A DNA stretch of 64,000 nt from Romboutsia faecis (GTDB lineage: Bacteria; Bacillota; Clostridia; Peptostreptococcales; Peptostreptococcaceae). Each line of letters starts with the position of its first letter. The stretch's first letter is position 1. A model generated the notes under the pieces. It did not search any database. It worked only from the letters and a program-made list of their open reading frames with translations, and was not told the DNA's origin. A program made the translations under genes and the position numbers. This document shows positions 56,479 to 63,294 of this stretch, piece by piece. The stretch covers positions 62,001-126,000 of the forward strand of contig NZ_JACRWE010000005.1 in the NCBI RefSeq assembly GCF_014323405.1, read 5' to 3'.

Positions 56479-56895
56479 ATGATAATAGCAGTTATAGACG
56501 GAATGGGTGGCGGAATTGGAGCCCAAATAGTATCTTCACTAAGAGAAGATTTGCCAACATATATAGATATATATGCTTTAGGTACTAACTCAATAGCAAC
56601 TAGTGCAATGATGAAAGCTCATGCAAATAAAGGGGCAACAGGAGAAAATGCAATAGTAGTTTCATCTAAACGTGCTAATATAATAGTAGCGCCGATATCA
56701 GTAACAATTCCTAATTCTATGATGGGAGAAGTTACATTTAAAATTAGTGAAGCTGTAGCAGATAGCGAAGCTCTAAAGATATTGCTACCTATTATGCCTG
56801 AAAATATAGAGTTAGTTGGATTAGAAAATAAGCCACTTGCCTTGTTAATAAAGGATACAATAAAAGTTATAAAAAGAGAGTTTAATATAAAATAA
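56479..56895 (+). CDS. DUF3842 family protein
   Basis: A 138-residue protein with MIIAVIDGMGGGIGAQIV at the start and YALGTNSIATSAMMKAHANKGATGENAIV, the conserved DUF3842 parts. The Gly-rich start suggests nucleotide binding. Function unknown; in clostridia I recall it near CooT and CODH genes, as here, so a role in metal or CODH maturation is possible. AATAGGGGAA precedes the ATG; 56 bases after cooT. Confidence 0.85.
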   Translation: MIIAVIDGMGGGIGAQIVSSLREDLPTYIDIYALGTNSIATSAMMKAHANKGATGENAIVVSSKRANIIVAPISVTIPNSMMGEVTFKISEAVADSEALKILLPIMPENIELVGLENKPLALLIKDTIKVIKREFNIK

Positions 56896-56910
56896 TTAGG
56901 GGGAAATAAT

Positions 56911-57222
56911 ATGTTTACTAAAGATAGAGTAAGATTTCATCATGCAGATGACCATGATCATGGTGATTTAGGAGGACATGACCATCATCACCCACATACT
57001 CATAGTCATAGCCATGAAGAGGAAAATAAAGATGAAAAAACTTTAAATATTTTATTAGTTCATTGGGTAAACCACAATGAATCTCATGAAGAAGGATTTA
57101 GGGAGTGGGTAGAAAAAGCTAGAGCTATTGGTAAAAATGAAACAGCTGATAGTATTGAAAAAGCTATAGAATATTTACAAAAAGCTAATGAAATGTTAAT
57201 AGAAGCGAAAAAAAGTATGTAA
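56911..57222 (+). CDS. His-rich putative nickel-binding chaperone
   Basis: The 103-residue protein has a His/Asp-rich N-terminus: 12 His between residues 10 and 34, in runs such as HHADDHDHG and GHDHHHPHTHSHSH. The rest is a small helical domain with LLVHWVNHNESHEEGFREWVEKA, a motif seen beside other nickel/cobalt transport proteins. It starts 16 bases after DUF3842 behind AGGGGGAAA. The layout (a His-rich tail on a helical body, beside cooT) resembles CooJ of Rhodospirillum by analogy, not by recognised homology. Nickel binding is inferred. Confidence 0.75.
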   Translation: MFTKDRVRFHHADDHDHGDLGGHDHHHPHTHSHSHEEENKDEKTLNILLVHWVNHNESHEEGFREWVEKARAIGKNETADSIEKAIEYLQKANEMLIEAKKSM

Positions 57223-57240
57223 ATGATAATTATTGCTTTT

Positions 57241-57270
57241 TATAAGAGGTGTAAAATCCTCTTATTTTTG
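57241..57270 (+). terminator. Terminator after the His-rich gene
   Basis: TAAGAGG (57243-57249) and CCTCTTA (57258-57264) with TTTTTG after. Stem is short (7 bp) but well placed. Confidence 0.75.
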
Positions 57271-57377
57271 TGTTTATATATGTCGAAAAATAAAAAAATA
57301 TAGAATAAAATAAAAAAATATTGAATAATATATGTTAATATGTATAAACTTAATTTTCTGAAAATATAAAAAGTATA

Positions 57378-57406
57378 TTTACAAATAATGTAATAATTTG
57401 TATCAT
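57378..57406 (+). promoter_or_regulatory. Promoter of the metal ABC transporter operon
   Basis: TTTACA (57378-57383), 17 bases, TATCAT (57401-57406). The predicted start near 57413 is 280 bases before the first gene, leaving a long leader. Confidence 0.65.
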
Positions 57407-57412
57407 GAAGAG

Positions 57413-57651
57413 GAAAGGGAATACTGAGATATTTTTAATGTTAACGGGGGAAATTAACATGTTCGGAAAATAGAGTGGTATTAAATTACAATCCGAATAT
57501 CAATGGATATTGTGGATGTGGGGGAAATTTGTTTTAAAGTTCATGAATATATTCATGAATAATAAAAATTTTAATTATATAATTAATGAAGCCATGAAGG
57601 TTTATATAAAAGAGTGTATCTTGCACCCTTTATTAACTTCGTGGTTTTTTA
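57413..57651 (+). promoter_or_regulatory. Structured leader with terminator before the metal ABC operon
   Basis: The leader holds several stems: ATGTTAA/TTAACAT (57438-57460), TTCGGA/TCCGAA (57462-57497), AATATC/GATATT (57496-57511), a perfect 20-base palindrome TTCATGAATATATTCATGAA (57540-57559) and a terminator, AGCCATGAAG (57590-57599) with CTTCGTGGTT (57637-57646) plus T run. GGGGGAAATT occurs twice (57446, 57520). No cobalamin-riboswitch box is present. This is probably a cis-regulator responding to metal status; ligand or protein unknown. Confidence 0.6.
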
Positions 57652-57691
57652 TTTAAAAATATATAAATATATAGAGAGGGAGAATGTAAAA

Positions 57692-58720
57692 ATGGTGAGA
57701 AGTAAAAGTTTAAGAAGAGCTTTAGTAGTTCTAAGTATAGTAAGTATGTCCTTAATTGCAGTAGGTTGTTCAAATAATTCTAAAGAAAGTGGGAATGGAA
57801 CACCTGAGTCATCAATAGAAGCAAGTAACTTTGAAGCTGTAGAGTTTGTTTATTCAGATGGAGGAAAAGATTATGATGTAAAAGTTGAATCTCCGAGACA
57901 AAAAGCAGTAACATTATCTCAATTTATGACAGAGATGTTGCTAGCATTAGATTTAGGGGATAAAATGGTTGGAACAGCTCTTTTAGATAATCCTATACTT
58001 CCTGAATTTGAAGAAGCATATAAGAAAATACCAGAACTTGAAATAGGAGAAGGACATAATATATCTAAGGAAGCTTTTATTGCTACAGATGCTGATTTTG
58101 TAAGTGGATGGGATATGTCTATAAATGAACAAACTACAGGATCTGCAGATGAACTTATAGAAAAAGGTATAACTCCATTCTTAGCTAAATCTTATTCTCC
58201 AGATGCAACAGTAGAAACAGTATATGAAGATTTTGAATTATTAGGTAAAATATTTGGTGTAGAAGATAAAGCTAAAGATGTTATTGAAAATATGAAGAAT
58301 GATATAAAATCTATAACTGATAAAGTTGGAGATGTTAAAGATGAAAATAGAGTAAAGGTAATGGTATATGATTCAGGAGAAGATAAAGCTATGGCTGTTG
58401 GATCAGGTCTAGCAAACAACTTAATAGAGTTAACAGGCGGAGATAATATATTCAGTGAAGAAGAGCAACCGTATATAAATGCTACATGGGAAAGCGTTGT
58501 AGCTGAAAATCCAGAAGTAATAGTAGTGACTGATTACCTTGCAGGTTCTCCAGTACAAGATAAAATAGACTTTCTAAAGAGTCATCCAGCTCTTAAAGAT
58601 GTAGATGCCATAAAGAATGATAGAATATATGTTGTAGGATTAGCTGACTTATCTCCAGGGGTTAGAAACTCTAAAGTAATAGAAAAAATGTATGGTTACT
58701 TCTATGGAGAAAATAAATAA
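57692..58720 (+). CDS. Metal/corrinoid ABC transporter binding lipoprotein
   Basis: This 342-residue secreted lipoprotein has a basic start, one hydrophobic signal helix and lipobox LIAVGC (Cys near 27). The rest is a FecB/BtuF-type periplasmic-binding fold: VTLSQFMTEMLLALDLGDKMVG, DFVSGWDMSIN, NPEVIVVTDYLAG. The open frame starts at 57614 inside the leader, but GAGAGGGAG lies before ATG 57692, and the basic N-terminus follows it. The family imports iron chelates, cobalamin or nickel; the His-rich ATPase partner and neighbours favour nickel. Not proven. Confidence 0.87.
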   Translation: MVRSKSLRRALVVLSIVSMSLIAVGCSNNSKESGNGTPESSIEASNFEAVEFVYSDGGKDYDVKVESPRQKAVTLSQFMTEMLLALDLGDKMVGTALLDNPILPEFEEAYKKIPELEIGEGHNISKEAFIATDADFVSGWDMSINEQTTGSADELIEKGITPFLAKSYSPDATVETVYEDFELLGKIFGVEDKAKDVIENMKNDIKSITDKVGDVKDENRVKVMVYDSGEDKAMAVGSGLANNLIELTGGDNIFSEEEQPYINATWESVVAENPEVIVVTDYLAGSPVQDKIDFLKSHPALKDVDAIKNDRIYVVGLADLSPGVRNSKVIEKMYGYFYGENK

Positions 58721-59802
58721 TGGATATAAGTTTAGAAAATAAAACAAATCTCTCTAAAAAGAGAGGTTTCTTATTTTGGTCTATAGGACTTAGCATCCTT
58801 CTAGTTTTAACTATTATAGCTGCAATAGCAGTTGGTAGTACTTATATAGAACCTGGAGTAGTATATAAGGTACTACTTAATAAATTGTCAAATGGAGCAA
58901 TATTTGATGTGACTTGGAATACAATGTTTGAAAATATAATATGGGAAATAAGATTACCAAGGGTTATATTAGGAGCTCTTTGTGGAGCTGGTCTTGCCCT
59001 TTGTGGTGTGCTTATGCAGTGTGTGACAAAAAATCCAATAGCAGAACCATACATATTAGGAATTTCATCGGGAGCATCATGTGGAGCAGTTGCAGTTATA
59101 GTTTTAGGAGGGATTTCAACACTTGGGATAACTAGTATAACAGGTGGAGCATTTTTGGGATCTATATTATCAGGTGTTTTAGTTTTTGCTATAGGAACTC
59201 AAATGGGAAGAACAAGTTCAACAACAAGGTTAGTTCTTTCTGGTATGGCAATATCAACAATATTTGGAGCACTTACAAATTTATTAATATATTCAGCTAA
59301 AAATTCAAATCAAGCAAAGAATGCATTATTTTGGACAATAGGGAGCTTAGGTGGTGCAAAATGGGATGTGCTATTATTTCCATTTATAGCATTAGTAATA
59401 GTTATAGCAGTATCTTTTGCAATGTCTAAATCATTGGATGTATTACTTTTAGGAGATGATAGTGCCGTTATATTAGGCATAAATGTAAAACTAGTAAAAT
59501 CAATAATAATATTATTAGCAACATTACTTACATCAACTTTAGTTGCAATAACTGGAGCTATAGGATTCATTGGACTTGTAGTACCTCATATATGTAGAAC
59601 AATAGCTGGAAGTGATCATAAAAAGCTTATTATTCTATCGAGTTTAGTAGGAGCAATATTTTTAATTTTATCTGATGTTGCAGCAAGAGGGTTATTCCCT
59701 CCAATAGAAATACCTATAGGAATAATAACATCATTGGTTGGTGGACCATTCTTTTTATATCTTATTTCTGCAAAAAATTATTCTTTTGGAGGAAATGATT
59801 AA
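58720..59802 (+). CDS. FecCD-family ABC transporter permease
   Basis: The 360-residue membrane protein has about ten hydrophobic helices, typical of FecCD/BtuC permeases. Family parts: WEIRLPRVILGALCGAGLALCGVLMQ, NPIAEPYILGISSGASCGAV, GFIGLVVPHICRTIAGSDHK and GGPFFLYLI. Its ATG shares the A of the binding-protein stop (TAATG), so translation is coupled. One permease gene implies a homodimer. It carries no metal-specific residue that I can read. Confidence 0.92.
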   Translation: MDISLENKTNLSKKRGFLFWSIGLSILLVLTIIAAIAVGSTYIEPGVVYKVLLNKLSNGAIFDVTWNTMFENIIWEIRLPRVILGALCGAGLALCGVLMQCVTKNPIAEPYILGISSGASCGAVAVIVLGGISTLGITSITGGAFLGSILSGVLVFAIGTQMGRTSSTTRLVLSGMAISTIFGALTNLLIYSAKNSNQAKNALFWTIGSLGGAKWDVLLFPFIALVIVIAVSFAMSKSLDVLLLGDDSAVILGINVKLVKSIIILLATLLTSTLVAITGAIGFIGLVVPHICRTIAGSDHKKLIILSSLVGAIFLILSDVAARGLFPPIEIPIGIITSLVGGPFFLYLISAKNYSFGGND

Positions 59803-60650
59803 TGCTTAAAGTACAAGTTAAAAATTTAAAATTTAGCATAGATAAAAAAGAAATATTAAATGATATTTCTTTTGATATCCCAAAGGGAGCCTTTATAGGG
59901 ATTATAGGCCCTAATGGTTCGGGTAAGTCTACATTACTTAAAAATATATACAGACTGTATAAGCCATCAAGCGGAAATATACTTTTAGATAACAAAGAAT
60001 TATCGAAGATGAAGGATAAAGATTGTGCAAGAGAAATAGCAGTTTTAGCACAGGAAAGTAATTCGCAATTTGATTTTACTGTAGAACAAATAGTAAAAAT
60101 GGGACGATATCCATATAAGAGTATGTTTGAAGATTATTCTAAAAAAGATTTGCAGATGGTTAGAGATATGTTAAAAAAAGTAGGATTAGATGGTTATAGT
60201 GATAGAAGCTTTTCAAACTTATCGGGTGGGGAAAAGCAGAGAACATTAATAGCTAGAGCCTTAGTTCAAGATACAGATTTTTTAATATTAGATGAACCTA
60301 CTAATCATTTAGATATAGGTTATCAAATACAACTTATGGATTTAGTTAAAAGTCTTAATATAACGACATTATCAGCTATACATGATATGAATATAGCATC
60401 GATGTACTGTGATTATTTGATAGTTATGAAAGAAGGGAAAATAATAAACTTTGGAACTGTTGAAGAAGTTATAACATCAGAAATGCTTAAAAGTGTATTT
60501 GGGGTAAATGCATATGTAGGTATTAATCCAGTAAATAAAAAATTGCAGATATCATTTATGCATACTCACGAGCATGTTAATGGTATAGGAGTAGATCATA
60601 TTCATGAAGATGGATTCAGTGGAGTACATAGTCATCATATACATGCTTAA
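59802..60650 (+). CDS. ABC transporter ATPase with His-rich C-terminal tail
   Basis: A 282-residue FecE/BtuD-type ATPase: Walker A GPNGSGKST (36-44), signature LSGGEKQRT, Walker B FLILDEPTNHLD, switch HDMN. About 30 residues follow the usual domain end and hold nine His (MHTHEHVNG, VDHIHEDG, VHSHHIHA). Such tails are common on nickel or zinc handling proteins and suggest that the subunit captures the imported metal. The ATG overlaps the permease stop. A long terminator follows. Confidence 0.92.
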   Translation: MLKVQVKNLKFSIDKKEILNDISFDIPKGAFIGIIGPNGSGKSTLLKNIYRLYKPSSGNILLDNKELSKMKDKDCAREIAVLAQESNSQFDFTVEQIVKMGRYPYKSMFEDYSKKDLQMVRDMLKKVGLDGYSDRSFSNLSGGEKQRTLIARALVQDTDFLILDEPTNHLDIGYQIQLMDLVKSLNITTLSAIHDMNIASMYCDYLIVMKEGKIINFGTVEEVITSEMLKSVFGVNAYVGINPVNKKLQISFMHTHEHVNGIGVDHIHEDGFSGVHSHHIHA

Positions 60651-60654
60651 AAGG

Positions 60655-60735
60655 ATAGAACTTACAAAATTATTGAAATCAACCTAGTTATTAGGATATT
60701 TTCAATATTATTTTGATAAGTTCTATTATTTTTTA
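60655..60735 (+). terminator. Terminator of the metal ABC operon
   Basis: ATAGAACTTA (60655-60664) pairs with TAAGTTCTAT (60717-60726), with further inner pairing (ATTGAAA/TTTCAAT), then ATTATTTTTTAG. Confidence 0.85.
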
Positions 60736-60804
60736 GTATAAGGACATGATATGTAATCATATAGTATACTTTAGATAAGAAATTTTATAGAGGGGGGATA
60801 TTTT

Positions 60805-61593
60805 ATGAAAGACGGTCATATACATTCACCTTATTGTCCACATGGTAGTAAGGATGCTTTAGAGGGTTATGTAAAAAGGGCTATAGAAATAGGTTTGGAT
60901 GAAATAACATTTACAGAACATTTACCATTACCAGAAAATTTTAAAGACCCATCTCCAGAAAGTGATAGTGCCATGAGTATAAATCAACTACATAAATATA
61001 TGAAAGAAGTAAGTAACCTTAAATGTAAGTATAAGGATAAAATAAAAATAAATTTGGGAGTAGAGGTAGATTACTTAGAAGGATATGAAGAAGAAACAAG
61101 AGAACTATTAAACAATTATGGAATGTATTTTGATGATTCTATACTATCTGTTCATATATTAAATTTTAATGAAGAATACTATGTTATAGATTATAGCAAA
61201 GAAGAGTTTGAAAATATATCAAACCTAATGGGCGGAGTAAGTGATGTATATTATAAATACTATAAAACACTTAAAAAAGCTGTGAGAGCAGATCTAGGAA
61301 AATATAAGCCGAAGAGAATAGGTCATTTGAATTTAGTTAGAAAATTTAATAAGGTTTTTCCATATAACTATGATAATAATATTGTTCTAGAAGAATTATT
61401 GATGCTTATAAAAGAGAAAGGATATGAACTGGACTATAATGTTTCAGGATTGTTAAAAGAATATTGTAAAGAACCGTATATAAGTGGACACTTATTAGAG
61501 TTAGTAAAAAAGTATAAAATTCCAATGGTGTTTGGATCAGATGCACATAGCATAGAGAATATGACTAATTATGATATCGATGAGTATAAATAA
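60805..61593 (+). CDS. PHP-domain histidinol-phosphatase family protein
   Basis: A 262-residue PHP phosphoesterase of the HisJ/HisK type, which removes phosphate from histidinol phosphate. Metal sites: HIHSPYCPHG near the start, TFTEHLPLP, GVEVDYLEGYE, RIGHLNLVRKF and FGSDAHSIENM. AGGGGGG precedes ATG 60805. No other his genes are near, so its substrate could be another phosphoester. It stands alone between a terminator and tRNA-Ser. Confidence 0.88.
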   Translation: MKDGHIHSPYCPHGSKDALEGYVKRAIEIGLDEITFTEHLPLPENFKDPSPESDSAMSINQLHKYMKEVSNLKCKYKDKIKINLGVEVDYLEGYEEETRELLNNYGMYFDDSILSVHILNFNEEYYVIDYSKEEFENISNLMGGVSDVYYKYYKTLKKAVRADLGKYKPKRIGHLNLVRKFNKVFPYNYDNNIVLEELLMLIKEKGYELDYNVSGLLKEYCKEPYISGHLLELVKKYKIPMVFGSDAHSIENMTNYDIDEYK

Positions 61594-61630
61594 TAATTAT
61601 AAAACTTGGAATTAAATTGTAAATTTAATA

Positions 61631-61659
61631 TTGACTTGATTTAAATTATAATATATAAT
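61631..61659 (+). promoter_or_regulatory. Promoter of tRNA-Ser
   Basis: TTGACT (61631-61636), 17 bases, TATAAT (61654-61659), 13 bases before the tRNA. Confidence 0.85.
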
Positions 61660-61672
61660 AATAATATATTAA

Positions 61673-61764
61673 GGAGAAGTACTCAAGTGGCTCAAGAGGA
61701 TCCCCTGCTAAGGGATTAGGCTGGGTAAACCGGTGCGAGGGTTCGAATCCCTCCTTCTCCGCCA
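61673..61764 (+). tRNA. tRNA-Ser (anticodon GCT)
   Basis: A 92-base class II tRNA with encoded CCA. Acceptor GGAGAAG pairs with CTTCTCC; anticodon GCT is at 61707-61709 in CCCTGCTAAGGG; a long variable arm follows (GGCTGGGTAAACCGGTGC); T arm GAGGGTTCGAATCCCTC. GCT plus the long arm is serine, reading AGC and AGU. Confidence 0.97.
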
Positions 61765-61766
61765 GT

Positions 61767-61797
61767 AAAGACTATCGATTTCGATAGTCTTTTTTTT
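61767..61797 (+). terminator. tRNA-Ser terminator
   Basis: AAGACTATCG pairs with CGATAGTCTT, loop ATTT, then eight Ts. Confidence 0.93.
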
Positions 61798-61808
61798 ATA
61801 AATATCTA

Positions 61809-61839
61809 TTGACTCTTGTGTTACACAAGACTTTATAAT
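61809..61839 (+). promoter_or_regulatory. MerR-type promoter/operator of the MATE gene
   Basis: TTGACT (61809-61814) and TATAAT (61834-61839) are 19 bases apart, too far for normal sigma-A use, and the spacer holds the inverted repeat TCTTGTG-TTA-CACAAGA. This is the classic MerR-family layout, in which the bound regulator twists the DNA to align the two boxes. A MerR-family gene lies at 63295. Confidence 0.88.
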
Positions 61840-61871
61840 GTGTAATAGAAAAAATAGGAGAGGAGATAGTT

Positions 61872-63206
61872 ATGATAAATGAATTTTTAAAATACGCTAT
61901 TCCATCGGCATTTTCTATGTTTATATCAGCATTATATACAATTATAGATGGAATATTTGTAGGTCAAGGCGTTGGAGATGCGGCATTAGCTGCAGTTAAT
62001 ATAGTTTTACCTTTTACAGTAATATTAGTAGGAATGGCTAATATGATGGCAGTAGGAGGAGGATCACTAGTATCAAAAAATATTGGAGCTAAGGAAATAG
62101 ATAAAGCTGTAAATATATTTAGACAGGTATGTAAATTTCTTTTAATATTAAGTATAGTTATAAGTATTATATGTGTTATTTTTACGAGTCAAATAGTAAA
62201 ATTATTAGGAGCGACGGAAAATTTACAAGGGTTAGCTGTAGATTATCTTAGATTTTATGCGTTGTTCTCTATACCTAACTTAATAGGTATAGTTCTGAAT
62301 AGTTTTGTAAGAAATGATCAAAAGCCTAAATTAGCGATGGTTTCTATAATATCAGGAGCGATAACTAATATAATATTAGATTATGTATTTATATTCAAAC
62401 TTGGATTTGGAATAAAAGGAGCAGCAATAGCTACTGGTCTTGGTCAGATAGTAACAGTGAGTATATTATTACCTCACTTTATAAAAAAATCTGGTTATTT
62501 AAGTTTTGGGAAAGTAAAACTACAAATAGAAAGTATAAAAGAATTTTTAAAAATAGGATTCCCATCATTCTTTGCTCAAGCTAGTTTTTCAGTAATTGTT
62601 TTGCTTCATAATGTAATAATAACTAAAAATATAGGTGAAATAGGAGTTTCAGCATATAGTATAATAAATTATATTGGTACAAATATATATATGGTATTAT
62701 TCGGATTAACTCTAGGAGCACAGCCTCTAATAAGCTATAATTATGGAAAAAGAGATGATAAAAAGATGCTAAGTTTTTACAAGATAACTTGCATATCATC
62801 TATATTATTTACTTGTATAGCAGTTTCAATTTGTTATATATTTGGAAAAAATTTAATTCAAATATTTACATCAGATAAGGAAATACTAGAATTAGCATAT
62901 ACTGGTTTAAAGTTAGCTAGTTTAAGTTATTTCTTTGTAGGTTTAAACTTAAATACAATAACTTATTATCAAGCAATAGAGATGCCTAAGTATTCAAATT
63001 TAATTTGTTTATTTAGATCAATAATATTCTTGCCAGTAGGACTTATATTATTATCGAAGTTATTTGGAGTAAATGGTGTATGGGGAGGAACATTATTTGC
63101 AGAGACTATAACATTTACTGCTATAAACTTAATTACTAATATAAAGTTAAATACATTAAAATCTACAAAGAATTCTTATGGAAAAGAAGAATTAAAATCA
63201 GCATAA
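61872..63206 (+). CDS. MATE-family multidrug exporter
   Basis: This 444-residue protein has 12 membrane helices in two similar halves. Typical parts: YTIIDGIFVGQGVGDAALAAVNI in helix 1-2 and LTLGAQPLISYNYGKRDDKKM near the middle, plus GVNGVWGGTLFAETITF in helix 11. MATE proteins pump drugs or cationic compounds out with Na+ or H+. AGGAGAGG precedes ATG 61872. The 19-bp-spacer promoter and the downstream BmrR-like regulator suggest induction by its own substrates. Confidence 0.92.
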   Translation: MINEFLKYAIPSAFSMFISALYTIIDGIFVGQGVGDAALAAVNIVLPFTVILVGMANMMAVGGGSLVSKNIGAKEIDKAVNIFRQVCKFLLILSIVISIICVIFTSQIVKLLGATENLQGLAVDYLRFYALFSIPNLIGIVLNSFVRNDQKPKLAMVSIISGAITNIILDYVFIFKLGFGIKGAAIATGLGQIVTVSILLPHFIKKSGYLSFGKVKLQIESIKEFLKIGFPSFFAQASFSVIVLLHNVIITKNIGEIGVSAYSIINYIGTNIYMVLFGLTLGAQPLISYNYGKRDDKKMLSFYKITCISSILFTCIAVSICYIFGKNLIQIFTSDKEILELAYTGLKLASLSYFFVGLNLNTITYYQAIEMPKYSNLICLFRSIIFLPVGLILLSKLFGVNGVWGGTLFAETITFTAINLITNIKLNTLKSTKNSYGKEELKSA

Positions 63207-63213
63207 ATAAAAA

Positions 63214-63250
63214 TAGGGGTAGTGAAGCTAAAAGTTTCATGCCCCTTTTA
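63214..63250 (+). terminator. Terminator after the MATE gene
   Basis: GGGG, TGAA and their partners TTTCA, CCCC form a bulged stem followed by TTTTA. It is weak, so the regulator gene may receive read-through transcription. Confidence 0.65.
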
Positions 63251-63294
63251 AAATTGATAGAATATTATAATATTCAAAGGAGAGGTCTTGTACT

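Noticed and set aside
57413..57590. Cobalamin riboswitch
   Set aside because: A FecCD/BtuC-type transporter made this likely, but no GCCACUG box or other conserved B12 element is present.
57614..57691. Upstream extension of the ABC binding protein
   Set aside because: It would start inside the terminator hairpin with no ribosome site; the lipoprotein signal begins after ATG 57692.
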